NCBI GenBank assembly: GCA_036271875.1
Contig: DATAZU010000029.1
Span: 1 to 64,000, forward strand
From: Galbitalea sp036271875
Lineage (GTDB): Bacteria > Actinomycetota > Actinomycetes > Actinomycetales > Microbacteriaceae
DNA: 64,000 nucleotides
Reading direction: 5' to 3'
Below are positions 18,179-26,933 of this stretch, in pieces. The position numbers were made by a program, and so were the translations under genes. The notes beneath the pieces were generated by a model, which saw only the letters and a program-made list of their open reading frames with translations, had not been told where the DNA came from and did no database searches. Every line of letters starts with the position of its first letter. Position 1 is the first letter of the stretch.

Positions 18179-19948
18179 ATGGCATTTACTGCACCGAGTG
18201 CGTTCACAACCCGGCCAACCCTTCGCGGCTCGTTCGGGATGGCGGCATCCACCCATTGGCTGGCGTCGTCCAGCGCCATGGCCGTTCTCGAACGCGGAGG
18301 CAATGCGTTCGATGCGGCCGTCGCGGCAGGGTTCGTCCTGCACATCGTCGAACCGCACCTGAATGGTCCGGGCGGGGATCTGGTCGGCATCGTCGCGCCG
18401 TTCGGCCGCACGCCGCGGGTGCTCGCCGGTCTTGCCGCCGCCCCACGCGGCGCGACGGTCGAGACCTATCGCGCGCTCGGCCTCGACCTCGTTCCTGGAG
18501 CCGGATTTCTCGCGGCAACCGTCCCTGGTGCCGTCGACGCGTGGCTTCTCTTGCTGCGTGACTACGGCACCTGGGAACTACCCGATCTCCTGGCATTCGC
18601 GCTGTCGTACGCGACTAACGGGTATCCCGTGCTGTCCGCGGTGGTACGAACAATCGATACCGTTGCCGATCTCTTCGGCACCAACTGGCACACCTCGGCC
18701 ACCGCCTGGCTCGGCGTGCGCGACCAGTCCGTCGCGACTCGCCCCGAATGGGCGGCCACGTTGCAACGGCTCATCGCCGCCGGTGTTGGCTCGACTCGCG
18801 AGGAGCGCATCGACGCAGTGCGCAAGGAGTGGGCGAGCGGGTTCGTGGCGGCCGGCATCGCACAATTCGTTCAAACTCCGTACCGAGACTCCTCGGGCAA
18901 GGATCATGCCGGCGTGATCACCGCAGAGGATGTCGCCGACTATCGAGCCAGTTGGGAAGAGCCGCTCGCGTTCGACTTCCGCGGCACGACGGTGCTCAAG
19001 GCTGGAGCTTGGACGCAGGGGCCCAGCCTGCTCCAGTCGCTCGCGATACTCGATGGGTTCGACGCCGAGCGGCTCGACCCATCCGGTGAGCTCGGCGCAC
19101 ACACGATTCTCGAGGTGCTCAAGCTCGCGCTCGCCGACCGCGACGCCTGGTACAGCGATGACGGCAGCACTCCGGTTGATGTCCTGTTGTCTCCGGAGTA
19201 CGCAAGGCTTCGTCGCGCGCTAGTGGCGGATGCCGCGTCCGCCGACAGCCGCCCCGGTTCGCCCGATGGACGCGTTCCTCGAATCCCGGATCCCGGGAGG
19301 AGCGCGACGTCTGACAACGGCCTGGCCGGGGCAGGCGAACCAACCGTCTCCAGAAGCGGCGTTACCAAGGGCGACACGTGCCACATCGACATCGCGGATG
19401 TGCACGGCAACCTCATCTCGATCACCCCGTCCGGCGGCTGGCTGCAGTCGTCTCCGCACATCCCTGGCCTTGGCTTCTCGCTCGGTTCGAGACTGCAAAT
19501 GACGTGGCTCGATGAGGGTCTCCCGACGACCCTTCGCCCCGGCCTGCGACCCCGCACGACGCTCAGTCCAACCATGCTCGTTCGCGACGGATCCCCGTAC
19601 CTCGCTCTGGGAACACCCGGCGGCGACCAGCAGGATCAGTGGCAGTTGCTCTTCCTGCTGCGTCACCTGGTCGGAGGCTACGACCTTCAGCAGGCCATCG
19701 ATGCGCCGACCTTCCACACGACGTCAGCGAACGAATCATTTTGGCCCCGTACGCGCGTTCCTGCGGGAGCAGTGCTCGAGGAGCGGATCGGCACCGCGGT
19801 TCTCGACAGCCTTCGCGCACGCGGGCACGACGTTACGGTGTCAGGCGAATGGACGCTCGGGCGGCTATCGGCCGTCGCGATCGATGGGAGCGAACTGCGC
19901 GCCGCAGCCAACCCTCGCGGGATGCAGGGCTATGCGGTCGGCCGCTAG
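18179..19948 (+). CDS. Gamma-glutamyltransferase family protein (Ntn hydrolase)
   Basis: The 589-residue protein has the gamma-glutamyltranspeptidase fold. The N-terminal part carries GGNAFDAAVAAGF (about residues 40-52) and NGPGGDL, and the small-subunit start is the catalytic Thr in KGDTCHIDIAD (about residue 399), followed by a GTPGGDQQDQW stretch that contributes the oxyanion glycines. These enzymes self-cleave before the Thr and transfer or hydrolyse gamma-glutamyl groups. I see no convincing signal peptide, unlike classical periplasmic GGT, so a cytoplasmic or non-classical member is likely. A Ser/Pro/Gly-rich linker precedes the cleavage site. The ATG at 18179 lies 25 bases after lhr; the gene interrupts the common lhr-nei order. 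Confidence 0.85.
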   Translation: MAFTAPSAFTTRPTLRGSFGMAASTHWLASSSAMAVLERGGNAFDAAVAAGFVLHIVEPHLNGPGGDLVGIVAPFGRTPRVLAGLAAAPRGATVETYRALGLDLVPGAGFLAATVPGAVDAWLLLLRDYGTWELPDLLAFALSYATNGYPVLSAVVRTIDTVADLFGTNWHTSATAWLGVRDQSVATRPEWAATLQRLIAAGVGSTREERIDAVRKEWASGFVAAGIAQFVQTPYRDSSGKDHAGVITAEDVADYRASWEEPLAFDFRGTTVLKAGAWTQGPSLLQSLAILDGFDAERLDPSGELGAHTILEVLKLALADRDAWYSDDGSTPVDVLLSPEYARLRRALVADAASADSRPGSPDGRVPRIPDPGRSATSDNGLAGAGEPTVSRSGVTKGDTCHIDIADVHGNLISITPSGGWLQSSPHIPGLGFSLGSRLQMTWLDEGLPTTLRPGLRPRTTLSPTMLVRDGSPYLALGTPGGDQQDQWQLLFLLRHLVGGYDLQQAIDAPTFHTTSANESFWPRTRVPAGAVLEERIGTAVLDSLRARGHDVTVSGEWTLGRLSAVAIDGSELRAAANPRGMQGYAVGR

Positions 19949-19959
19949 GGCCCGCATCC

Positions 19960-20739
19960 ATGCCTGAGGGCGACACCGTATTTCGCACAGCGCGCGTTCT
20001 GAACGATGCAATGGCGGGACGGGTACTTGATCGCTGCGACCTGCGGATACCCGCCTTCGCTACCGTTGACCTGACGGGCGAGCGGGTCGAATCCGTGACC
20101 AGCGTCGGCAAACACCTGCTGCACCGCATTGGTGAGTTCACCATGCACAGCCACCTCAAAATGGAGGGATCGTGGGAGGTGTACGCGGCCGGCACTCCGT
20201 GGAGACACCCGGCCTGGCAGGCCCGCGCCGTGCTCGGGGTCTCCGGAACATTGGCTGTTGGCTTTCAGCTCGGCGAACTGGAGGTCGTGCCGCGCGAACG
20301 CGAGCACGAAGTTGTCGGCTACCTCGGCCCGGACCTCCTCGGCGACACCTGGGACCTCGACCTCGCCGCAAGCAACCTGACGGCGGATTCGGGTCGCCCG
20401 GTTGGACTGGCACTGCTCGATCAGAGGGTGATGGCGGGACTCGGCAACGTGTACCGCAACGAAGTCTGCTTCCTGCGCGGCGTTCTGCCGACGCGTCCGG
20501 TCGGAGAGGTCTCTGATCCTGCCGGACTCGCTCGGCTCGCCCAGCGCATGATCCTGGCCAACCGCGATCGGGTTGAACGCACGACAACCGGCGACCTGCG
20601 ACGTGGCCGTCGCACGTGGGTGCATGGCCGTGAGAACGAACCATGCCTGCGCTGTGGCACGCCCATCCGGCGCGGATCGCTTGGCGACACCGAACTCACC
20701 GCGCGCCAGACCTTCTTTTGTCCGACCTGCCAGGCCTAG
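19960..20739 (+). CDS. Fpg/Nei family DNA glycosylase (endonuclease VIII type)
   Basis: The 259-residue protein starts with MPEGDTV, giving the Pro2 nucleophile and Glu3 that define the Fpg/Nei family once Met is removed. The helix-two-turn-helix contains GNVYRNE (about residues 166-172), and the C-terminus has a zinc finger of two CXXC pairs (CLRC and CPTC). It should excise oxidised bases and cut the abasic site. The length and MPEGDTVFR start are typical of actinobacterial Nei2-like enzymes. The ATG at 19960 follows the upstream stop by 11 bases, suggesting one transcript with lhr and the gamma-glutamyltransferase gene, so repair functions remain linked. Confidence 0.9.
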   Translation: MPEGDTVFRTARVLNDAMAGRVLDRCDLRIPAFATVDLTGERVESVTSVGKHLLHRIGEFTMHSHLKMEGSWEVYAAGTPWRHPAWQARAVLGVSGTLAVGFQLGELEVVPREREHEVVGYLGPDLLGDTWDLDLAASNLTADSGRPVGLALLDQRVMAGLGNVYRNEVCFLRGVLPTRPVGEVSDPAGLARLAQRMILANRDRVERTTTGDLRRGRRTWVHGRENEPCLRCGTPIRRGSLGDTELTARQTFFCPTCQA

Positions 20740-20770
20740 ATCGTTCCAACGGTCCCTATGATCGGATTTC

Positions 20771-21169
20771 GTGACCGCCGGATACTCGCAGACCCCGCAG
20801 CTGAAAAAACTCGGCATACTCCCGGGCAAACGCTGGGCGATCGACGGCAGACCGGACGGCTGGTTCTTCGAGGTCGGACCGGACCCGGCCGACGAGGTTG
20901 CTGTCGCGGGCCCCGTTGACGTCGTGCTCGCGTTCGTTCGCGCAGCCGACGAGCTGCCCGAACTACTCGCGCGTCTCGAAAACGCGATTCGTCCGGCTGG
21001 CAGCCTGTGGATCGCGTGGCCTCGAAGGGCGGGAGGTCACCTGAGCGACATCACCGACAACGTGGTTCGGGATGCCGCACTCAGCCGGTCACTTGTCGAC
21101 ACCAAGATCGCGGCAATCGATCCGGACTGGTCGGGGTTGAAGCTGGTCTGGCGTACGGCGGCGCGCTAG
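20771..21169 (+). CDS. DUF3052 family protein
   Basis: The 132-residue protein matches DUF3052: an AGYSQTPQLKKLGI opening, a central VDVVLAFV strand and the SLWIAWPRRAGG, ITDNVVRD and DWSGLKLVWR motifs. Family members are small cytoplasmic actinobacterial proteins of unknown function with a methyltransferase-like pattern lacking obvious catalytic residues. The GTG at 20771 has TATGAT (20757-20762) eight bases upstream, so it is probably leaderless. Its stop overlaps the convergent membrane protein gene in a shared CTAG. Confidence 0.85.
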   Translation: MTAGYSQTPQLKKLGILPGKRWAIDGRPDGWFFEVGPDPADEVAVAGPVDVVLAFVRAADELPELLARLENAIRPAGSLWIAWPRRAGGHLSDITDNVVRDAALSRSLVDTKIAAIDPDWSGLKLVWRTAAR

Positions 21170-21723
21170 CGTGGTCGGCGCCCCCGGTATTTCGCCGCGA
21201 AGACGAAGAGCACTCCAATGACGGTTGCCGCACCAAGCAGCGCGATGAACGGCGCCATGTTGATCGTGGCCGTCAGCGACATGTAGTCACCCTGCGAGCG
21301 CACCACCTTGCTGTTGAAGGCATCCCCCGATCGCACGAACAGCCAGATGCCGGTAGCGATGAGGGCGACGGCGATAATGCCAAGGAACAGAAGGAACGGG
21401 TTGCGGGATGGGGCGGTTTCCGGGGCGATCTCTGCGACAGGTTCGTCGTCCGATGCACTGCTGTCGGCTGCTTCAACAACCGGGGTCGGTGCAGTCAGGG
21501 GGGCGGCGGCCCGGGCGACAGGCTTGGCGGGGGCGACCGGTTCCGCAGCCGGGATCGGCTGGCGCGCCGGCGCTGGCGCGCGAGTCGCGGTGGGTGGAGC
21601 GGCGGCGGCTCGGCGCTCGACCGGCTCGGGCACTGACTCCGTGATCGGGATGGTTGGATCGAATCCGCGCTGAAATGCTGGATCGAACCGCGGATCGACT
21701 TCCCGGCTCTTCTCGTCGCTCAT
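21166..21723 (-). CDS. Ala/Pro-rich membrane protein of unknown function
   Basis: The 185-residue protein has a long disordered Ala/Pro-rich N-terminal half (residues 30-105) followed by two transmembrane helices (about 108-128 and 156-176) and a short basic tail. No enzymatic motif is visible. The N-terminus should be cytoplasmic, with a loop containing GDYMSLTATIN outside. It converges on the DUF3052 gene and shares four bases (CTAG) with its stop. Confidence 0.65.
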   Translation of the reverse strand: MSDEKSREVDPRFDPAFQRGFDPTIPITESVPEPVERRAAAAPPTATRAPAPARQPIPAAEPVAPAKPVARAAAPLTAPTPVVEAADSSASDDEPVAEIAPETAPSRNPFLLFLGIIAVALIATGIWLFVRSGDAFNSKVVRSQGDYMSLTATINMAPFIALLGAATVIGVLFVFAAKYRGRRPR

Positions 21724-21838
21724 ATTGGGGGCACCCTCGCTTCCGTGTCGAGCCTATGTGAGCGAACCCAAAGAATAAACGCCAAAGCGGCAGGCGCTCC
21801 ATATGAAGTTCATAGAAATGTCGTGCACTATTTCCCTC

Positions 21839-23116
21839 ATGAAATTCTCCCGACCCGTGGTGATCAATACCGTGCTGATCGCGGTCATCGTCATCGCCGC
21901 GGCCAGTGTTCTCATAATCTTCAATCCGTTCGGCGGCAAGACGGCGTCCTCGACGACTCAGCTGACGGGTACGGTGCAGCAGGGTGTCGTGTCAACGACT
22001 ATCACGGCATCCGGATCGATTGCCCCTGTGGAGGAAGTGGACGCATCCTTCGGCGCATCCGGCACCATCGCGACCGTGCGGGTGGCGCTCGGAGCAACGG
22101 TGACCAAGGGCGAGGTGCTTGGCACTCTGCAGACCGCGGACCTCTCCACCGCCGTCACCAATGCCGAGACCACCGAATACCACGACCAGATCATCCTCGA
22201 CGATGACTACGCTTCCCTCGCCGCGGCGAAGAAGAGCCCGTCGGGCAACGTCGACCAGGCACAGTCGCAGGTCTACCAGCAGGAGTCAACGGTGGCGCAA
22301 GCGCAGACCGCCGTGACGACGGCCAAGGAAGACCTCGCGGATGCCACGCTGAAGGCCCCCATCGCGGGTCTCGTAGTCGCGGTGACCGGCCAGGTCGGCG
22401 CAACCGTCTCCGGCTCAAACTCATCGAGCAACAGCGGAAGTGGGGGAAGCAGCACGGGAACAGGCGGGAGCAGCTCGAGTTCGTCGAGTTCGAGCGGGTC
22501 CGGGAGCGCATTCATGACGATTGCCAATGTCGCCCAGTTCACGGTCACGGCGAATGTTGCCGAGGCCGACATCGCCAACGTCGCTGTCGGCCAGGATGCG
22601 AAAATCACCTTCCCAGCGATCACCGGCGCATCCTCTGACGCGAAGGTCACCGCAATCGCTCCGACCGGGACCACGAGTAATTCGATCGTGACATACGCGA
22701 CCACGATCACCCTCACCGATCCGCCGAAGAACCTCCGAATCGGCCAGACCGCGAATGTCACCATCACGACCAAAGCCTCGAAGTCCACTGCCCTGTATGT
22801 TCCGGCCGCGGCGATCACCACGGCGAACGGCGTATCGACCGTGAAGGTCGTGAAGAACGGCAAAACGACTCCGGTGACAGTGACGCTCGGCATCGTGGGT
22901 GACGACGGCACCCAGATCGACTCGGGGCTGACGTCGGGTGAGACCATCGTCATCGGCAGTGTCTCGAACTCGACCACGACCGGAACCACCGGAACGGCAG
23001 GCACGACCGGTGGAACGGGCACGCGCGGCGGATTCAACGTCGGTGGCGTTGGGGGCGGCACCGGAGGCGGCGGGTTCGGTGGCGGTACACGCAACTTCGG
23101 CGGTGGGAACGGCTGA
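21839..23116 (+). CDS. MacA/HlyD-type membrane fusion protein
   Basis: The 425-residue protein begins with a membrane anchor (residues about 7-27), then a lipoyl-like half (GSIAPVEEVDASFG, VTKGEVLGTL), a short coiled hairpin of Ala/Gln-rich helix, the second lipoyl half, and beta-barrel and membrane-proximal domains. It links the MacB-type ATPase/permease encoded next to it. Two features are odd: a Ser/Gly run of about 35 residues after the second lipoyl half, and a C-terminal Gly-rich tail ending in GGGTRNFGGGNG. The start is uncertain (ATG at 21803, 21818 or 21839); I prefer 21839, just before the anchor. The stop overlaps the next ATG as TGATG. Confidence 0.85.
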   Translation: MKFSRPVVINTVLIAVIVIAAASVLIIFNPFGGKTASSTTQLTGTVQQGVVSTTITASGSIAPVEEVDASFGASGTIATVRVALGATVTKGEVLGTLQTADLSTAVTNAETTEYHDQIILDDDYASLAAAKKSPSGNVDQAQSQVYQQESTVAQAQTAVTTAKEDLADATLKAPIAGLVVAVTGQVGATVSGSNSSSNSGSGGSSTGTGGSSSSSSSSSGSGSAFMTIANVAQFTVTANVAEADIANVAVGQDAKITFPAITGASSDAKVTAIAPTGTTSNSIVTYATTITLTDPPKNLRIGQTANVTITTKASKSTALYVPAAAITTANGVSTVKVVKNGKTTPVTVTLGIVGDDGTQIDSGLTSGETIVIGSVSNSTTTGTTGTAGTTGGTGTRGGFNVGGVGGGTGGGGFGGGTRNFGGGNG

Positions 23117-23838
23117 TGGCGACCCTCGAAGCCGCCCGCGGGACGGGCGTCCTGGAGCTTCGCGGCATCCACCAGCTCTATGGAACTGGTGACGCGCAGG
23201 TGCACGCTCTCCGCGGGATTGACCTTACGGTGATGGCCGGCGACTACCTCGCCATCATGGGGCCGTCCGGTTCGGGCAAGTCAACGCTCATGAACCTGCT
23301 CGGCTGCCTGGATGTCGCCTCGTCTGGCACATATTCACTGGCCGGCACGGATGTTAGCGAGCTGGACGAGCGTCAGCTGGCGATCGTGCGCAACCGGGAG
23401 ATCGGATTCATCTTCCAGTCGTTCAACCTGGTGCCAAGGATGACCGCGCTCCAGAACACGGAACTTCCGCTGGCATACGGTGGCGTCAAGTACGCCGAGC
23501 GCAAGCGGCGAGCCCTCGAGGCCCTCGAGGCGGTGGGGCTGTCTCATCGCGCGGACCACAAGCCGCAACAGCTTTCGGGCGGCCAGCAGCAGCGCGTCGC
23601 AATCGCCCGTGCACTGGTCACCAGCCCGACCCTGATCCTCGCGGACGAGCCGACCGGAAACCTGGACAGCGAATCGACCCACGAGATTCTCGCGATTTTC
23701 GACCAGCTGGCAGCCGAGGGACGGACGATCGTCATCATCACGCACGAAGAGACCGTTGCAGAACGCGCCCACCGAATCGTCACCGTCAGCGACGGGCTCG
23801 TTACGAGCGACCACCTGAACGGGGAGCACGCGCGATGA
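23116..23838 (+). CDS. MacB-type ABC transporter ATP-binding protein
   Basis: The 240-residue ATPase has Walker A GPSGSGKST (about residues 50-58), the Q-loop FQSFNLVPRMTA, signature LSGGQQQRVA (about 154), Walker B LILADEPTGNLDS and an H-loop THEE. The NLDS ending and PRMTALQN Q-loop are typical of the MacB/LolD group, which drives mechanotransmission rather than substrate import. It overlaps the adaptor stop by one base and the permease start by four (ATGA), so the three are translationally coupled. Confidence 0.95.
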   Translation: MATLEAARGTGVLELRGIHQLYGTGDAQVHALRGIDLTVMAGDYLAIMGPSGSGKSTLMNLLGCLDVASSGTYSLAGTDVSELDERQLAIVRNREIGFIFQSFNLVPRMTALQNTELPLAYGGVKYAERKRRALEALEAVGLSHRADHKPQQLSGGQQQRVAIARALVTSPTLILADEPTGNLDSESTHEILAIFDQLAAEGRTIVIITHEETVAERAHRIVTVSDGLVTSDHLNGEHAR

Positions 23839-25043
23839 AATTCGGCGACATCCTGCTCTCCGCGCTCCGCGGCGTGACGGCAAACAAGCTTCGTTCAATC
23901 CTGACGATGCTCGGCGTTCTGATTGGCGTAGGGGCGGTCATCCTGCTCATGGCCGTCGGTAACGGCTCGGCGCAGCGAGTCAACGGCCTCATCACGTCGC
24001 TCGGCACCAACACGCTGACCATCCGATCCAACGGCGGCCAGAGCTCCGGATCGGGCGCGATCACCCTGGCAGTGAGCAAGAAACTCGACTCCGCCGGTCT
24101 CGGCCACGTGAAGAACGTCGTGCCCGAGGCGACCACCTCGCTGACCGTCTCGTCGACGACCACATCCGAGACCGACGTTTCCGTCATCGGCACGACGCCG
24201 GCCTACTTCACGGTGTCGACCGCGGCGATCGCGAGCGGGGACTCCTTTACAACGGCAGAGGTAACCGACGCCGACAAGGTCGCGGTCATCGGTTCAACGC
24301 TGGCGACCGAGCTCTACCCGACCGGATCCGCGCTTGGCCAGACGATCGAGGTGGATGGCACGCCGTTCACGGTGGTCGGCATCCTCGCGACGCAGAGCTC
24401 GACTGGCTTCGATGACCCGAACAGCGAAATCGTCGCCCCGATCACGCGCATCCAACGGTCGTACACGGGCTTCGGAGCCCTGACAGAGCTGCTTGCCTCA
24501 GCGAAGACGTCGGGTGGTGTGACAGCGGCGCAGGGCGAACTCGGCGTTGAGCTCGACCAGCTCCTCGGCGTCAGCGCTACCGACGCGGCGTCAGACACCG
24601 ACCTCCCGTACACGATCACGAACGCGAGCACCCTGCTCTCGACCGCGGAGGCGAGCGCGACCAGTTTCACCGTGCTGCTCGCGGCTGTCGCCGCCATCAG
24701 TCTGTTGGTTGGCGGCATCGGCGTCACGAACGTCATGCTTGTCACCGTCACCGAACGGACGCGTGAGATCGGCATCCGCAAAGCGATCGGTGCCACCCGT
24801 GGCGCCATCCTCGGACAGTTCCTTGCCGAAGCGGCGATCCTCACCCTGCTCGGCGGGATCCTCGGCGTCATTGTCGCGGTGTTCCTGTCGCAGTTCGAAA
24901 TCGACGGCACTCAGCCCCTCATCATCGGCTATTCCATACCGCTCGCGCTCGGAGTTTCCGTCGCGATCGGGGTGTTCTTCGGTGTGTATCCGGCCGGACG
25001 CGCGGCGGCGATGCGTCCCATCCAGGCACTGCGATCCATCTAG
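23835..25043 (+). CDS. MacB-type ABC transporter permease
   Basis: The 402-residue permease has the MacB/FtsX plan: one helix after the N-terminal LRGVTANKLRSILTMLGV segment, a large extracytoplasmic domain (residues about 45-270), then three helices at about 280-390 containing GGIGVTNVMLVTVTERTREIG and the IRKAIGATRGAI motif. With the adaptor and ATPase it should form a tripartite-like exporter, probably for peptides, macrolides or cell-envelope compounds; substrate cannot be read from sequence. Confidence 0.92.
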   Translation: MKFGDILLSALRGVTANKLRSILTMLGVLIGVGAVILLMAVGNGSAQRVNGLITSLGTNTLTIRSNGGQSSGSGAITLAVSKKLDSAGLGHVKNVVPEATTSLTVSSTTTSETDVSVIGTTPAYFTVSTAAIASGDSFTTAEVTDADKVAVIGSTLATELYPTGSALGQTIEVDGTPFTVVGILATQSSTGFDDPNSEIVAPITRIQRSYTGFGALTELLASAKTSGGVTAAQGELGVELDQLLGVSATDAASDTDLPYTITNASTLLSTAEASATSFTVLLAAVAAISLLVGGIGVTNVMLVTVTERTREIGIRKAIGATRGAILGQFLAEAAILTLLGGILGVIVAVFLSQFEIDGTQPLIIGYSIPLALGVSVAIGVFFGVYPAGRAAAMRPIQALRSI

Positions 25044-25088
25044 CTCAACCCCACAACACGCGCTTCACGAAGAAAGAAGGACCATCAA

Positions 25089-25682
25089 ATGACTAACGAA
25101 GCACCCGCTGGCACACCCGAACCGACACCGACGCAGGTCGTCACGCCAGAGAAGAAGAAGGGAGTGTCGCGCATTCTTACTCCGATCCTCGCGCTGGTCG
25201 CGGCGCTCGTGATCGGACTGTTCGCCGGCGTTCTCATCGGACACGCGACCGCGTCGACACCCAGCGCCAACGGTCGCGCGGGATTCACCCAGGGCGGCAA
25301 CTTCGGCGGCGGAACCGAGGGCGGCGGCACGCGTAACTTCGGCGGCGGAACAGGCGGGACGGGCACTGGAAACGGCGGAGCCGCCGGCGGCGCTGGCGGT
25401 TTCGGCGGTCTCACCTCGGGCACGATCACGTCGATCAGCGGTGGCACGATCACCCTGAAGGAGACCAACGGAACGACGGTGACGGTGAAGACCACCGGCA
25501 AGACGACGGTCACCAAGACCACGACATCCAAGGTTTCGGGCCTCATGACCGGCGAGACCATCCGGGTCGTTGGAGCGACGAGCGGTGGCAGCGTCAACGC
25601 CACGGTGATCACCGAGGGCGCGGCAAGCGGATTTGGCGGCGGCGGCTCGCGCACCGGCGGCGCTGGCGGCGGCAACGGCTAA
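25089..25682 (+). CDS. Membrane-anchored Gly-rich protein with DUF5666-like domain, efflux operon partner
   Basis: The 197-residue protein has a short cytoplasmic N-terminus, one transmembrane helix (residues about 24-52), a Gly-rich linker, and a small beta domain (about 110-178) with repeated GTITSISGGTITL and VTVKTTGKTTV strands as in DUF5666-type proteins. It ends in another Gly-rich tail. Its GGGTRNFGGG motif is almost identical to the tail of the adaptor encoded first in the operon. The ATG at 25089 has an AAGGA site. It likely works outside the membrane with the MacAB-like exporter; function is otherwise unknown. Confidence 0.7.
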   Translation: MTNEAPAGTPEPTPTQVVTPEKKKGVSRILTPILALVAALVIGLFAGVLIGHATASTPSANGRAGFTQGGNFGGGTEGGGTRNFGGGTGGTGTGNGGAAGGAGGFGGLTSGTITSISGGTITLKETNGTTVTVKTTGKTTVTKTTTSKVSGLMTGETIRVVGATSGGSVNATVITEGAASGFGGGGSRTGGAGGGNG

Positions 25683-25705
25683 GGCCTCGACACCGCGCCA
25701 CCCCT

Positions 25706-25755
25706 GAAGTGCCCCCCCCGCGCGCGATACCAGCGCAGCGCGAGCGGGGCACTTC
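25706..25755 (+). terminator. Terminator hairpin of the efflux operon
   Basis: GAAGTGCCCC (25706-25715) pairs perfectly with GGGGCACTTC (25746-25755). The GC-rich bases between can add further pairs. It lies 24 bases after the last gene of the operon and 17 bases before the next start. There is no T-run, as is common in actinobacteria. Confidence 0.6.
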
Positions 25756-25771
25756 GGCGTTAACTAGGAGC

Positions 25772-26794
25772 ATGAGAGCGATCGAATACGCGCGAACGGG
25801 GTCGGCAGATGTGCTTCACCTGGTTGAGCGGGACGCGAGACCGCCGGCGGCCGGCGAGGTGAATGTCCGGATCGCGATCTCAGGCGTCAATCCAACCGAT
25901 TGGAAGTCCCGGCAGGGTGCGGGCGACGGAGCCGAGCTTCCCGTTCCGCAGGTTCCCAACCAGGACGGCGCCGGAACCATCGACGCAATTGGGCCCGGGG
26001 TGACCGGCTTCGCGGTCGGTGATCGAGTGTGGGTGTGGACCGCCGCCTACCAGCGCCCGGACGGCACGGCGCAAGAGGTCACGACCCTCCCGCTCGAGCG
26101 CGTTGTGGCGCTTCCCGACGGCGTGTCCTTCGATGTCGGCGCATCCATCGGTGTACCGGCATTGACCGCACACCGAGCCTTGACCGCGCGCGAAGAAGGA
26201 CCGGCGCGACTCGCGCCGGGCGCGCTTACCGGCACAGTCGTGCTCGTCGCCGGGGGCGCGGGAGCGGTCGGGCACGCGGCCATCCAACTCGCCGTCTGGG
26301 CTGGAGCAACCGTTGTGACGACGGTCAGCAGCGATGCGAAGGCCGAACTCGCGAAGGCAGCGGGCGCACAGCACATCATCAACTACCGCACCGAGGATGT
26401 CGCGACTCGGATGCGCGAGCTGGCACCGGGCGGCGCCGACATCATCGTCGAGGTCAACGCACTCGCCAACCTCGAGTTGGACCTCGAGGTGCTCGGGTCT
26501 CACGGGACGATTTCGATCTACGCGGCGAGCGGCGATGATCGCGCCGACATTCCGCTGCGTGCAGCGATGTCGAAGAGCGCGCGGCTCCAGTTTCTGTTGC
26601 TCTACGTCGCATCGGAACGGCAGAAGGCCGACGCTGTCGCCTCGGTGAGTGACGCGCTACGGGACGGTGTGCTCGAAGTCGGCGCGGAACACGGCCTGCC
26701 CATCCTGCGATTCCCATTGGATCGCACCGCCGACGCGCATCGCGCCGTCGAGCAGGATGCAATAGGCAAAGTTCTCATTGACGTAGCTTCTTAG
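25772..26794 (+). CDS. Zinc-independent quinone-oxidoreductase-like MDR protein
   Basis: The 340-residue protein belongs to the medium-chain dehydrogenase/reductase superfamily, quinone oxidoreductase/zeta-crystallin branch. Visible motifs are GVNPTDWKSRQGAG (about residues 38-51), PQVPNQDGAGTI, and the nucleotide-binding VAGGAGAVGHAAIQLA (about 155-170). The Cys and His ligands of zinc alcohol dehydrogenases are missing, as expected for this branch. It probably reduces quinones or reactive carbonyls with NADPH in the cytoplasm. The ATG at 25772 follows AGGAG at one-base spacing, so initiation may instead depend on a very short leader. Confidence 0.85.
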   Translation: MRAIEYARTGSADVLHLVERDARPPAAGEVNVRIAISGVNPTDWKSRQGAGDGAELPVPQVPNQDGAGTIDAIGPGVTGFAVGDRVWVWTAAYQRPDGTAQEVTTLPLERVVALPDGVSFDVGASIGVPALTAHRALTAREEGPARLAPGALTGTVVLVAGGAGAVGHAAIQLAVWAGATVVTTVSSDAKAELAKAAGAQHIINYRTEDVATRMRELAPGGADIIVEVNALANLELDLEVLGSHGTISIYAASGDDRADIPLRAAMSKSARLQFLLLYVASERQKADAVASVSDALRDGVLEVGAEHGLPILRFPLDRTADAHRAVEQDAIGKVLIDVAS

Positions 26795-26867
26795 TTGCGG
26801 GACTCAGGATCGGCGACTGATAACTGTCTCAATTGAGCAAGAAACTACGGATTTCGTTGCGTTAAGG

Positions 26868-26896
26868 TTGTCACCGCCTCGCCTGACTGCTACGTT
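26868..26896 (+). promoter_or_regulatory. SigA-type promoter of the amino-acid permease gene
   Basis: TTGTCA (26868-26873) and TACGTT (26891-26896) are separated by exactly 17 bases. The start codon at 26934 with its AAGGAG site follows about 30 bases after the expected transcription start. Confidence 0.6.
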
Positions 26897-26933
26897 CTCG
26901 CTTGACCCGCAACGAAGCATCAAGGAGATCCGC

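Noticed and set aside
21803..21838. Upstream ATG codons of the adaptor gene as a leader peptide
   Set aside because: They are in frame with the adaptor and no stop separates them, so they are only alternative starts.
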